In this document: piece after piece, positions 9,618 through 18,016 of the stretch
Position numbering within the stretch: position 1 is the stretch's first letter
Layout: each line of letters starts with the position of its first letter
Assembly (NCBI RefSeq): GCF_022605525.1
Contig: NZ_JAKQYJ010000002.1
Span: forward strand, 682,001 to 746,000
Direction of reading: 5' to 3'
Source: Porphyrobacter sp. GA68
Lineage (GTDB): Bacteria > Pseudomonadota > Alphaproteobacteria > Sphingomonadales > Sphingomonadaceae
DNA: 64,000 nt
Notes under the pieces: generated by a model
Database searches by the model: none
Told to the model about the DNA's origin: nothing
What the model saw: only the letters and a program-made list of their open reading frames with translations
Position numbers and translations under genes: made by a program

Positions 9618-11864
9618 ATGAACGACACGGCGCAGCAAATCACCCCGGAAATCGTCGAACAGCACGGCCTTTCACCGGAAGAATACCAGCGTGTTCTGCA
9701 CGCTCTCGGCCGGGAACCCAATGTGGTCGAACTCGGCATTTTTTCGGTGATGTGGTCGGAACACTGCTCCTACAAATCCTCCCGCATCCACCTCAAGAAA
9801 CTGCCAACCGAGGCCGAGTGGGTGATCTGCGGACCGGGCGAGAATGCCGGGGTTATCGACATCGGCGATGGCCAAGCGGCCATTTTCAAGATGGAGAGCC
9901 ATAATCACCCTTCCTACATCGAACCGTATCAGGGGGCGGCGACGGGCGTCGGCGGCATTCTGCGCGACGTGTTCACCATGGGCGCGCGGCCGATGGCGAA
10001 CCTCAACGCGCTGCGTTTCGGGCGCCCAGACCATCCCAAGATGAAGCATCTGGTGAAAGGTGTGGTTGCCGGCATCGGGGGCTATGGCAACTGCGTGGGT
10101 GTACCCACGGTTGGCGGGGAGACGAACTTCGATCCTGCATACGACGGCAACATTCTGGTGAATGCGATGACGGTGGGAATCGCGGATGCCGAGCGGATTT
10201 TCTATTCAGCCGCCAGCGGCGTGGGCAACCCGATTGTGTATGTGGGGTCCAAGACCGGGCGCGATGGAATCCACGGCGCCACCATGGCCAGCGCAGACTT
10301 CGCCGAAGACGCGGAGGCCAAGCGGCCAACCGTGCAGGTTGGCGACCCGTTCACCGAGAAGCTGCTGATCGAGGCATGCCTGGAGCTGATGGCAACGGAC
10401 GCCATAGTGGCCATTCAGGACATGGGCGCGGCAGGCCTCACGTCATCATCGGTCGAGATGGCGACCAATGGCAAGGCGGGCATCCGGCTGGACATGAACA
10501 AGGTGCCCTGCCGCGAAGACGGCATGACGCCGTACGAGATGATGCTGTCCGAATCGCAGGAACGCATGCTGATGGTTCTTAAGCCCGGCCGGGAAGCCGA
10601 AGCGGAGGCGATCTTCCGCAAGTGGGAACTGGATTTCGCGATCATCGGCGAAGTCACCGATACCCGCCACATGGTGCTGGAGTGGAACGGCGACGTGGTG
10701 TGCGACATTCCGCTCGGTCCGCTGGCGGCGGACGCGCCACTCTATGACCGTCCGGCCATGACGCGAGAGGAGTACAGGGCCTGGGCCGGGGTAAAGCCGC
10801 TGGCCGAGGTTCCGCAAAGCACGGACGTGGGTGCGGACCTGCTGACGTTGCTGGCGTCGCCTAGCTTGGCATCCAGGCGCTGGATCGCGCAGCAATATGA
10901 CAGCCAGGTGGGCGCCGATACGCTGCAGACCGGCGGCGATGCAGCGGTAGTGCGGGTGCATGGCACTCGCAAGGCTTTGGCAATGACCACGGATTGCACG
11001 CCGCGCTACTGCTACGCCGATCCCTACGAGGGCGGCAAGCAGGCGGTGGCCGAAGCGTACCGGAACCTCTGCGCGGTGGGCGCAAAGCCGCTGGCGATTA
11101 CAAACTGCCTCAACTTCGGCAATCCGCAGCGTCCGGAAATCATGGCGCAGTTCGTCGGCTGCATCGAAGGGATGGCGGATGCCTGCCGGGTGCTCGACTT
11201 CCCGGTGGTCAGCGGAAATGTCTCGCTTTACAACGAAAGCAAGGCCACCGGCGGCGGATCGGCAATCCTGCCCACGCCCGCGATCGGCGGCGTCGGCCTC
11301 ATCGCGGACCATGCCGCCATGATGACGATGGCCTTCCGCAACGCAGGCGACACGCTTTACCTCGTCGGCCCGGAACACTGGGCGCGGCCGGACCCGACCC
11401 GTTCGCACCTTGGCAAGTCATTGTGGCTGCGCGAGGTGAAGGGGATGGATGCTGGCCGCGCCCCGCCGACCGACCTTACCATCGAACGCAATGCGGGCGA
11501 GATCATCCGCGAACTGATTGCCGACGGCTTGGTGAACGCGGTACACGACCTGTCGGATGGCGGTCTGGCAGTCGCTCTGGCCGAAATGGCGCTGGCGGGC
11601 GATATAGGTGCCGAAGTCGAAGCCAACGACGCCTACACACCCGCGCAATGGTGGTTCGGCGAGGATCAGGGACGGTATGTGATCAGCGTACCGGACACAG
11701 ATGCGCTCAACGCCGCGGTGGCCCGGGGCACGAGGGACAGCGAAACGGCGCAGATCGGCTTCCGCAGGATCGGAACCGTCGGGGGACGCAGCCTGCTCGG
11801 CGTTCCGCTGCACGACATGCGGGAAGCGCACGACAGCTTCTTCCGGGACTGGATGGAGGGATAA
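9618..11864 (+). CDS. purL: phosphoribosylformylglycinamidine synthase, large (PurL) subunit
   Basis: PurL uses ATP and ammonia to convert FGAR to FGAM in de novo purine synthesis. At 748 residues this is the small-type PurL, which works with separate PurS and PurQ subunits; neither is encoded here. Motifs include [12 protein letters not shown], the active-site [33 protein letters not shown], and the second-half [14 protein letters not shown]. The gene stands alone, divergent from xseB and convergent with the Coq4-family gene 50 bp downstream. Confidence 0.97.
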   Translation: MNDTAQQITPEIVEQHGLSPEEYQRVLHALGREPNVVELGIFSVMWSEHCSYKSSRIHLKKLPTEAEWVICGPGENAGVIDIGDGQAAIFKMESHNHPSYIEPYQGAATGVGGILRDVFTMGARPMANLNALRFGRPDHPKMKHLVKGVVAGIGGYGNCVGVPTVGGETNFDPAYDGNILVNAMTVGIADAERIFYSAASGVGNPIVYVGSKTGRDGIHGATMASADFAEDAEAKRPTVQVGDPFTEKLLIEACLELMATDAIVAIQDMGAAGLTSSSVEMATNGKAGIRLDMNKVPCREDGMTPYEMMLSESQERMLMVLKPGREAEAEAIFRKWELDFAIIGEVTDTRHMVLEWNGDVVCDIPLGPLAADAPLYDRPAMTREEYRAWAGVKPLAEVPQSTDVGADLLTLLASPSLASRRWIAQQYDSQVGADTLQTGGDAAVVRVHGTRKALAMTTDCTPRYCYADPYEGGKQAVAEAYRNLCAVGAKPLAITNCLNFGNPQRPEIMAQFVGCIEGMADACRVLDFPVVSGNVSLYNESKATGGGSAILPTPAIGGVGLIADHAAMMTMAFRNAGDTLYLVGPEHWARPDPTRSHLGKSLWLREVKGMDAGRAPPTDLTIERNAGEIIRELIADGLVNAVHDLSDGGLAVALAEMALAGDIGAEVEANDAYTPAQWWFGEDQGRYVISVPDTDALNAAVARGTRDSETAQIGFRRIGTVGGRSLLGVPLHDMREAHDSFFRDWMEG

Positions 11865-11914
11865 AAGAGCAGGCCTGCGTCCGCCCAACCCCTGCAAAGC
11901 GCCAGCAAGGACGC

Positions 11915-12751
11915 TCAGGCCATCAGACGGTTCTGATCCTTTTCGGGAGCGATCAGCTTGTAGGGATCGATCCCCTCGCTCCGCCAGACAGCGTGGCACC
12001 GCTGATACCAGGTCGGATCGGGTATGCCGAGCATCGTCCTGACCTCACGTAAATCCAGTTCCAGCATATCGCGGATCGGCAGCCACGTCAGCGGGGGGCA
12101 CGCCTTGCCCGTCCGCTGCGCCTGCAATGCCGCCTTGAACACCGGAGCACTGCTCCGGGTGATGCGCTTGATGTGCGCCGCGCCCGCCCAGCCGATCAGC
12201 AGATGCCCCTGGCTCGGCTGCTGTCCGTGGGTGAACAGCAGCACGCACTGTTCGCCCAGAGGGTCTCGGCCGTATCCGGTGAGCACATGCATGAGGTCGT
12301 GCACGTCGCGGCTGCGGTCGGCGTACCACTGCACCAGATCGTCGAACTTCGGGCGGTTCAGCTTCTCCGCCTCAGCCACAAGCCCGGCCGCGGTCAGACC
12401 CTCACGCTCCATGAAGTCGCAATAAGCATGGCCGACGCTGCCGGGCGGAGTACGGCGCAATGCGGCATGATCGTCAAGCAATGGCGGCAGCGACGGCTCT
12501 GACCGGCGGAGCGCCTCGCCATGGGGAGACAGCCCCAGCCTGCTGACCCGCGGCATGAATGTCTGCGAAGGCAACGCGTCAAAGATGTGGAAGACGTGGC
12601 TCGTCTCTTCCTTATCCTTCAGCAACTCGCGGAAGTGATGCACCGCGCGCGGCAGGCTGTAGCGCGGCGGGGTCCGGCGCGGGTCGCGCAGAATGGTGCC
12701 ATCGCTGGCGCATTCCAGCGCCTCGGGTACGGATCGGCTCAGGTCGTTCAT
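11915..12751 (-). CDS. Coq4 family protein
   Basis: This 278-residue protein carries the Coq4 zinc-binding motif HDxxH-x11-E, seen here as HDLMHVLTGYGRDPLGE. In mitochondria Coq4 is needed for ubiquinone assembly and has been linked to C1 oxidative decarboxylation of the ring. Bacterial homologues, frequent in alphaproteobacteria, are presumed to act in ubiquinone synthesis. The start at 12751 (MNDLSRSVPEALE) is chosen because the frame upstream lacks family character. It lies 57 bp downstream of serB on the same strand. The family call rests on the motif; the exact reaction here is inferred. Confidence 0.85.
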   Translation of the reverse strand: MNDLSRSVPEALECASDGTILRDPRRTPPRYSLPRAVHHFRELLKDKEETSHVFHIFDALPSQTFMPRVSRLGLSPHGEALRRSEPSLPPLLDDHAALRRTPPGSVGHAYCDFMEREGLTAAGLVAEAEKLNRPKFDDLVQWYADRSRDVHDLMHVLTGYGRDPLGEQCVLLFTHGQQPSQGHLLIGWAGAAHIKRITRSSAPVFKAALQAQRTGKACPPLTWLPIRDMLELDLREVRTMLGIPDPTWYQRCHAVWRSEGIDPYKLIAPEKDQNRLMA

Positions 12752-12808
12752 AGCGGCTCCACTACTGACAGACCTGTTAATAAGACGTGACGACCCTTGT
12801 GCCAACCC

Positions 12809-13690
12809 TCAAGTCGGCATGTTCGTTGGCGAAAGCCCCAGCAGCTGCACCACGCTGGTCAGATCACCGCGATCGATGGCACCATTGGCCACCTGCCGCG
12901 CAGCGGGCTTGGCATGATAAGCAATGCCGTAATCCGCCTCCTTCAGCATCTGCGCGTCATTGGCTCCGTCACCCAGGGCAAGAACAATGCTGTCGGCACC
13001 CAGCTGCCGGCGCTCCTCGACCAGCACTGCGGCCTTGGCTGACGCACCGATGATTCGACCCACCAGCTGCCCGGTCAGCCTGCCATCCGTCACGGCCAGC
13101 CGGTTTGCCACCACCCTGTCGAAGCCAAGCTGATCCGCCACCGCATCGGCAAAATGGTGAAACCCGCCAGTGACCAGCACTGTGCGGCACCCGTTCGCTT
13201 TCAGCGTCTGCACCAGTTCTCCTGCTCCCGCCGTCGGCCTGATCCGCTCGGCAAGGCAGGCCGTGATGGCGGCTTCCTCAAGTCCGGCGAGCAGTGCGAC
13301 TCGCTCCCGCAGCGCGGCTTTGAAATCGAGTTCCCCCTGCATCGCCCGTTCGGTGATGGCGGCGATCTGCGGCTTCAGCCCGGCATAATCCGCCAGTTCG
13401 TCAATGCATTCCTGCCCGATGATGGTGGAATCCATGTCGGATACTAAAAGCTGCGGCGGTTCGATCGGGCCCGCCGCCGCCAACGCGTCGCACGGAGCAA
13501 AGGCTTGCGACAGCACCTCCCTCACCGCCACCGCGTCTCCGGCAGGCAGCCCGATCTGCAGCACGGCGCCGTCATGTTCCAGAAGCTCCGCGACAGCGAC
13601 CGCCCAGCCGCGCCGGGCCAAAGCGGCGGTCGCTTGTTCAAGGCTTGCCTCAAGCCGGGCTGGCTCTGCTATCACACGGGCTGTGGGCAT
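12809..13690 (-). CDS. serB: phosphoserine phosphatase
   Basis: SerB dephosphorylates phosphoserine in the last step of serine synthesis. The 293-residue product has an N-terminal domain of about 80 residues and then a HAD phosphatase core. The nucleophile motif is VSDMDSTIIGQECID, motif II is VLVTGGFHHFADAVA and motif III is LALGDGANDAQMLKEADYG. The start ATG (13688-13690) lies a few bases from the GTG start of divergent miaA, so the first codons of the two genes overlap on opposite strands. Confidence 0.95.
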   Translation of the reverse strand: MPTARVIAEPARLEASLEQATAALARRGWAVAVAELLEHDGAVLQIGLPAGDAVAVREVLSQAFAPCDALAAAGPIEPPQLLVSDMDSTIIGQECIDELADYAGLKPQIAAITERAMQGELDFKAALRERVALLAGLEEAAITACLAERIRPTAGAGELVQTLKANGCRTVLVTGGFHHFADAVADQLGFDRVVANRLAVTDGRLTGQLVGRIIGASAKAAVLVEERRQLGADSIVLALGDGANDAQMLKEADYGIAYHAKPAARQVANGAIDRGDLTSVVQLLGLSPTNMPT

Positions 13691-14612
13691 TCATGAACCT
13701 CTGCAATTCACCGGCGACAAGCCGCCGGTCGCGGTCATCGCAGGGCCGACCGCCAGCGGCAAGAGCGCCTATGCCGTGGCCTTGGCGCAGGGCGTCCAGG
13801 CTGCGGGCGTTACTGCAGTCGTGATCAACGCCGACAGCGCGCAGATGTATGCCGACCTCGCCGTTCTGAGCGCGCGGCCATCTGACAGCGAGATGGGGGG
13901 AATCGTCCATCGGCTGTTCGGCACCTGGGACGGCGCGAGCGCCTGTTCCGCCGCCGACTGGGCCACGGCCGCCAAGCGCGAGATTGCAGCGGTGCACGCG
14001 ATTGGCGGGGTGCCTGTGCTGGTGGGCGGGAGCGGGCTGTACCTGCGCACCCTGCTCGACGGCGTGGCGCCGGTGCCGCCGATCGATCCGGATGTGAGGG
14101 CGCAGGTGCGCGCGCTGCCGCAGGCGTCGGCACGTCTGGCGCTCGAACATGAGGATCCTGACAGCGCTGTCTGCCTTGCACCTGCCGACCGGGCCCGTAC
14201 CCAGCGCGCGCTCGAAGTGGTGCGCTCCACCGGGCGACCCATCTCCGCCTGGCGGGCGGAAACGGCGGGCGGTATCGGCCCCCACGTATCGCTCGACGCG
14301 CGCATTCTGTTGCCCGACCGCGAGACGCTGTATGCACGCTGCGACACACGTTTTGCCCAGATGGTAGAACGCGGCGCCGTGCACGAGGTGAAAGCGCTGC
14401 TCGCCCGCAACCTCGACCCGGCCCTGCCGGTGATGCGCGCCATCGGAGTGCCGGAACTGGCAGCCTATGTCAGAGGCGATCGGTCGCTGGACGAGGCCAT
14501 TGCGGCGGGACAGATGGCGACACGGCGCTACGCCAAGCGGCAGTACACCTGGTTCCGGCGGCAACCGCCCGCAGATTGGCGGCAGATTATCGAAGCACCC
14601 GTGAACCCTTGA
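13683..14612 (+). CDS. miaA: tRNA dimethylallyltransferase
   Basis: MiaA prenylates A37 of tRNAs that read codons starting with U. The 309-residue product has the P-loop GPTASGKSAYAVALA, the DSAQMYADL region, VGGSGLYLRTLLDGV, and the C-terminal ATRRYAKRQYTWFR. The likely start is a GTG at 13683 (V-G-I-H-E-P-L-Q); no in-frame ATG lies between the serB start and the P-loop. With this start the coding regions of miaA and divergent serB overlap by 8 bp, so each promoter must lie inside the other gene. Confidence 0.93.
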   Translation: MGIHEPLQFTGDKPPVAVIAGPTASGKSAYAVALAQGVQAAGVTAVVINADSAQMYADLAVLSARPSDSEMGGIVHRLFGTWDGASACSAADWATAAKREIAAVHAIGGVPVLVGGSGLYLRTLLDGVAPVPPIDPDVRAQVRALPQASARLALEHEDPDSAVCLAPADRARTQRALEVVRSTGRPISAWRAETAGGIGPHVSLDARILLPDRETLYARCDTRFAQMVERGAVHEVKALLARNLDPALPVMRAIGVPELAAYVRGDRSLDEAIAAGQMATRRYAKRQYTWFRRQPPADWRQIIEAPVNP

Positions 14613-14661
14613 TGCCGCTGACCGTTCCTATACCTTCAGTCTTGCCCGCAGGAGAAGAACC

Positions 14662-15315
14662 GTGCCGTTATCCAAAAAGCTCATCCCGATAGCCATGCTT
14701 GCCGGCCTGGGCAGTGTCGCCGCGATCAATGCGCAGCCTGCCACGCAGCAGATGCCAGGGCAGGTTGATCCCTCCCGCGTCGCGGCCGGCACCTACACCG
14801 TCGATGCCGCCCATACGCTGGTGCAGTGGAGCGTCAGCCATTTCGGTTTCAATCCCTATTACGGACTATTCGGCGATGTGGAAGGCACGCTGCAGCTTGA
14901 TCCGACCAACCTTGGAGCGACCAGGCTGGAGGTGACGCTCCCAATCACCTCGCTGGCCGTTGTCAGCGAAGGGTTGCGCGAGCACATGCTTCGTCCCGGC
15001 GAGAATGGCGGCCAACCGGACTTTTTCGGTCCGTCGCCCGCGCCCGCCCGCTTTGTTTCCACCGAGGTGCGTCGCACTGGCGATCTCACCGCCGACATAG
15101 CGGGAGATCTCACGTTGAACGGTGTGACGCGGCAGGTAACCATCAGCGCCGAGTTTACCGGCGCCGGCGCCAATCCGATGAACGAGAAACAAACTGTTGG
15201 TTTCACCGGCACGACATCGATTATGCGCTCGCAATTCAATATGCCCTATGCCGTTCCGATGATCGGCGACGAGGTTGAATTGCAGATTACCGCCGCTTTC
15301 GAACGGCAACAGTGA
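14662..15315 (+). CDS. YceI family periplasmic protein
   Basis: A 217-residue exported lipocalin-like protein with an N-terminal signal sequence (MPLSKKLIPIAMLAGLGSVA). The YceI core follows: YTVDAAHTLVQWSVSHFGF, FGDVEGTLQLD, ITSLAVVSEGLREHML and DLTLNGVTRQVTISAEF. YceI proteins bind isoprenoid lipids in a hydrophobic tunnel; their role is not settled. The stop overlaps the start of the next gene (TGATG), indicating coupled expression with the amidohydrolase. Confidence 0.92.
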   Translation: MPLSKKLIPIAMLAGLGSVAAINAQPATQQMPGQVDPSRVAAGTYTVDAAHTLVQWSVSHFGFNPYYGLFGDVEGTLQLDPTNLGATRLEVTLPITSLAVVSEGLREHMLRPGENGGQPDFFGPSPAPARFVSTEVRRTGDLTADIAGDLTLNGVTRQVTISAEFTGAGANPMNEKQTVGFTGTTSIMRSQFNMPYAVPMIGDEVELQITAAFERQQ

Positions 15316-16376
15316 TGAGCGGTGCGGGGCAGGTCGCCGAGGAAATCCTCGAGCCAGACCTGCCCATCATCGATCCGCATCATCACCTGTGGGACCTGCG
15401 TGCGCTGTTGCCCGCTTTTCCGCAGCCGCGTCATTCCTTCATCGAAACCATAGCCGGGGCGGCGCACTACACCTTCGACCAGCTCCTGACCGATCTGCGC
15501 AGCGGCCACAATGTCATCGCCACAGTGTTCATGGAATGCGGCGCCTTCTACAACCCAACCTACGGCGAAGCGCGCAAGGTTCTGGGTGAGATCGAGTTTG
15601 TGAACGGTGTCGCGGCACAGGGGGCGAGCGGCCTGTATGGCCCGGTGCGGCCATGCGCAGGCATCGTCGGTCATGTCGATCTTACGGCGGATGAACATTG
15701 CGTCCGCGACACGCTTGCCGAGATCACGCAGCGATTCCCGCGCTTTCGGGGCATCCGGCAACAGGGCGCATGGGACGCCGATCCTGAGGTGCTCGGGCCG
15801 CCGTTCCATGCGCCGGCCGGCCTCTATCTTTCCGACGCGTTTCGCCGGGGGTTTTCCGCGCTGGGCGATTTTCAATGCACCTTCGACGCCTGGGTGCTGG
15901 AGCCGCAGCTGGGTGACGTGATCGCCCTCGCCCGCGCGTTTCCCCGTCAGCCGATCTGCCTCGACCACTGCGGAACCCCGCTTGGCTGCGGGCCATACGG
16001 GGGCAGGCTGTCGGAACGGTTCGGTATCTGGCGCGATCAGGTGCGCGAGCTCGCCCGGTGCGAAAACGTGGTTGTGAAACTCGGCGGTCTGGGGATGTCG
16101 TTCTGCGCCCTGCCCGAAGACGGGCTGGCCCGGCGTCGTGATGCCGCCGAACTTGCCCGATTGTGGCGGCCCTACATCGAAACCTGCATCGAGGCGTTCG
16201 GACCGTCACGCGCCATGTTCGAAAGCAACTATCCGGTCGATCGCTGGGCGGGCGAGTACCGGACGATCTGGAATGCCTTCAAGCATCTGGCGCGCGGTGC
16301 CTCGGCCCAGGAAAAGCGCGAGCTATTCGCCGGAACCGCTGCGCGGTTCTACGGTCTGTCCGATCTGCTTACGTAA
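15315..16376 (+). CDS. amidohydrolase family (amidohydro-rel) metal-dependent hydrolase
   Basis: This 353-residue TIM-barrel hydrolase of the amidohydrolase-2 family has the metal-binding IIDPHHHLWDL near residue 20. Later metal and barrel residues appear in CLDHCGTPLG and the C-terminal FESNYPVDRW. Related enzymes act on lactones, pyrone carboxylates or decarboxylate aromatic acids; the substrate here cannot be told. The ATG at 15315 overlaps the YceI stop codon, and a GTG one codon earlier is less likely. It ends 66 bp before the nitronate monooxygenase gene. Confidence 0.86.
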   Translation: MSGAGQVAEEILEPDLPIIDPHHHLWDLRALLPAFPQPRHSFIETIAGAAHYTFDQLLTDLRSGHNVIATVFMECGAFYNPTYGEARKVLGEIEFVNGVAAQGASGLYGPVRPCAGIVGHVDLTADEHCVRDTLAEITQRFPRFRGIRQQGAWDADPEVLGPPFHAPAGLYLSDAFRRGFSALGDFQCTFDAWVLEPQLGDVIALARAFPRQPICLDHCGTPLGCGPYGGRLSERFGIWRDQVRELARCENVVVKLGGLGMSFCALPEDGLARRRDAAELARLWRPYIETCIEAFGPSRAMFESNYPVDRWAGEYRTIWNAFKHLARGASAQEKRELFAGTAARFYGLSDLLT

Positions 16377-16442
16377 CGGCACTCTCGACAGCGTGCCGGC
16401 GGAGGCATAGGCAGGCGTGCCTTGTCCCAAGCGGAGTTGCCC

Positions 16443-17492
16443 ATGCCCCTCACTGCACCGTTCGACCGCCTGCGCCTCCCCGTGATCGGATCGCCTCTGT
16501 TCATCGTGTCGGGTCCTGAACTGGTCATCGCGCAATGCAAGGCGGGAATCGTCGGGTCGTTCCCGGCGCTGAACGCACGGCCGGCGGCGCAGCTGGACGA
16601 ATGGCTCCATCAGATCACCGAAGAACTGGCCGCGCATAATCGCGCAAACCCGGACAGGCCGGCGGCGCCCTTCGGCGTAAACCAGATCGTGCACAAGTCG
16701 AACAACCGCCTGGAAGAGGATATGGCCACTTGCGCCAAGTGGCAGGTGCCGCTGGTGATCACCTCGCTTGGCGCGCGCGAGGAGGTGTTTCAGGCGGTCC
16801 GGGGTTGGGGCGGTATTTCGCTGCACGATGTCATCCACAACCGGTTTGCGCGCAAGGCGATCGAGAAGGGAGCGACCGGCCTCATTCCGGTGGCGGCGGG
16901 CGCGGGCGGTCACGCGGGGACCCAATCCCCGTTCGCGCTGATGCAGGAGATTCGCGAGTGGTTCGACGGGCCGGTCGCCCTGTCCGGTTCCATCGCGCAT
17001 GGCCGCTCTGTTCTGGCCGCACAGGCGCTTGGCGCCGATTTCGCCTATATCGGCAGCGCCTTCATCGCCACTGACGAGGCCCGGGCAGACGACCGTTACA
17101 AGCAGGCAGTCGTTGAGGGCAGCGCCGAAGCCATTGTTTACACAAACCTGTTCACCGGCGTGCATGGCAATTACCTGCGCAGCTCCATCGAGGGGGCAGG
17201 ACTCGACCCGGACCGCCTGCCGGAAAGCGATCCCAGCAAGATGAACTTCGGCAGCGGCGGAAACACGCAGGCCAAGGCGTGGAAGGACATCTGGGGCTCT
17301 GGTCAGGGCATCGGTCCGGTGAAGAGCGTCGAGCCGGTCGAGCAACTCGTCGCCCGGATCGAGCGCGAATACCACCACGCCCGCACGGCGCTTGATGCCG
17401 CGGCCCGGCCGTTCAGCCGCAGCTGGGGTGAACGGGACGGCGCGCAGTCAGAAGATGCCGCTCGCCAACCCCTCGCCGAGCGCCTGGCCTAG
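16443..17492 (+). CDS. nitronate monooxygenase (FMN-dependent)
   Basis: A 349-residue TIM-barrel flavoprotein of the 2-nitropropane dioxygenase/nitronate monooxygenase family. It shows LPVIGSPLFIVSGPELVIAQ at the N terminus, FGVNQIVHKSN, the phosphate-binding GAGGHAGTQSPFAL and SGSIAHGRSVLAAQALGADF. It probably oxidises nitronates or other toxic nitro compounds, or acts as an NADH:quinone reductase, as some relatives do. The ATG at 16443 has a well-spaced GGAG; a TTG seven codons upstream does not. Its last 45 bp overlap the 3' end of the convergent flavodoxin-like gene. Confidence 0.88.
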   Translation: MPLTAPFDRLRLPVIGSPLFIVSGPELVIAQCKAGIVGSFPALNARPAAQLDEWLHQITEELAAHNRANPDRPAAPFGVNQIVHKSNNRLEEDMATCAKWQVPLVITSLGAREEVFQAVRGWGGISLHDVIHNRFARKAIEKGATGLIPVAAGAGGHAGTQSPFALMQEIREWFDGPVALSGSIAHGRSVLAAQALGADFAYIGSAFIATDEARADDRYKQAVVEGSAEAIVYTNLFTGVHGNYLRSSIEGAGLDPDRLPESDPSKMNFGSGGNTQAKAWKDIWGSGQGIGPVKSVEPVEQLVARIEREYHHARTALDAAARPFSRSWGERDGAQSEDAARQPLAERLA

Positions 17493-17930
17493 TCGACTGA
17501 CGTCATCCAGCATGGCGCCCTCCACCCGTTTGGGGGCCAGGATGGCGCTGGCTGTCTGCGCGTGGAGGTTGACGATGACCGGCTCCGCCACCCGCCGCAA
17601 TCGCCAGCCGGTGACGATCCGGTCGATCTGGCGCACGGTATTGCTGCCGTCCGACCCCGCCGCCGTCACCGTTGCATAGGCGCGGCCTTCCAGCTCACCC
17701 AGCAATGGATAGTAGCAGCGGTCGAACATCTCTTTCATCAGCCCGCTCATGCTGCCCAGGTTCTCGGGGCAGACGAAGAGAAAGCCGGCCGCAGCCATGA
17801 AATGCGCGGGGGACGCCTCCGCAGCCGGAACCAGCGTTGCCAGATCGGCCGCACCCGCCTTTGCCGCCTGCGCCAACTGTTCGCTGGCTCCGGTACGGCT
17901 GTGCCATACGATCAGGAGCGGGGCCGCCAT
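17448..17930 (-). CDS. flavodoxin-like NAD(P)H-dependent oxidoreductase
   Basis: This 160-residue flavodoxin-fold protein starts MAAPLLIVWHSRTGASEQLA, with the FMN phosphate loop HSRTGASE. It also has FVCPENLGSMSGLMKEMFDR, a pattern of NADPH-dependent FMN reductase-like enzymes, and TAAGSDGSNT. It likely binds FMN and reduces quinones or other acceptors; the partner is unknown. It is convergent with the nitronate monooxygenase (45-bp overlap of coding ends) and divergent from recJ across 86 bp. Confidence 0.85.
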   Translation of the reverse strand: MAAPLLIVWHSRTGASEQLAQAAKAGAADLATLVPAAEASPAHFMAAAGFLFVCPENLGSMSGLMKEMFDRCYYPLLGELEGRAYATVTAAGSDGSNTVRQIDRIVTGWRLRRVAEPVIVNLHAQTASAILAPKRVEGAMLDDVSRLGQALGEGLASGIF

Positions 17931-18016
17931 GCCCGCTTCCTATCGCACCGGGGCAAGCGCGCCAAGCCAAGGTTTCCACCTTTGTTCTGGGCGCAGGCAA
18001 CGCTAGTGTCCGGCAG

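Noticed and set aside
10446-11408. 320-residue open frame antisense to purL
   Set aside because: No motif, and purL is intact over the whole length.
11872-11922. intrinsic terminator between purL and the Coq4-family gene
   Set aside because: GGCCTG-CGTCC can pair with GGACG-CTCAGGCC only with a bulge and a long loop, and no T-run follows.
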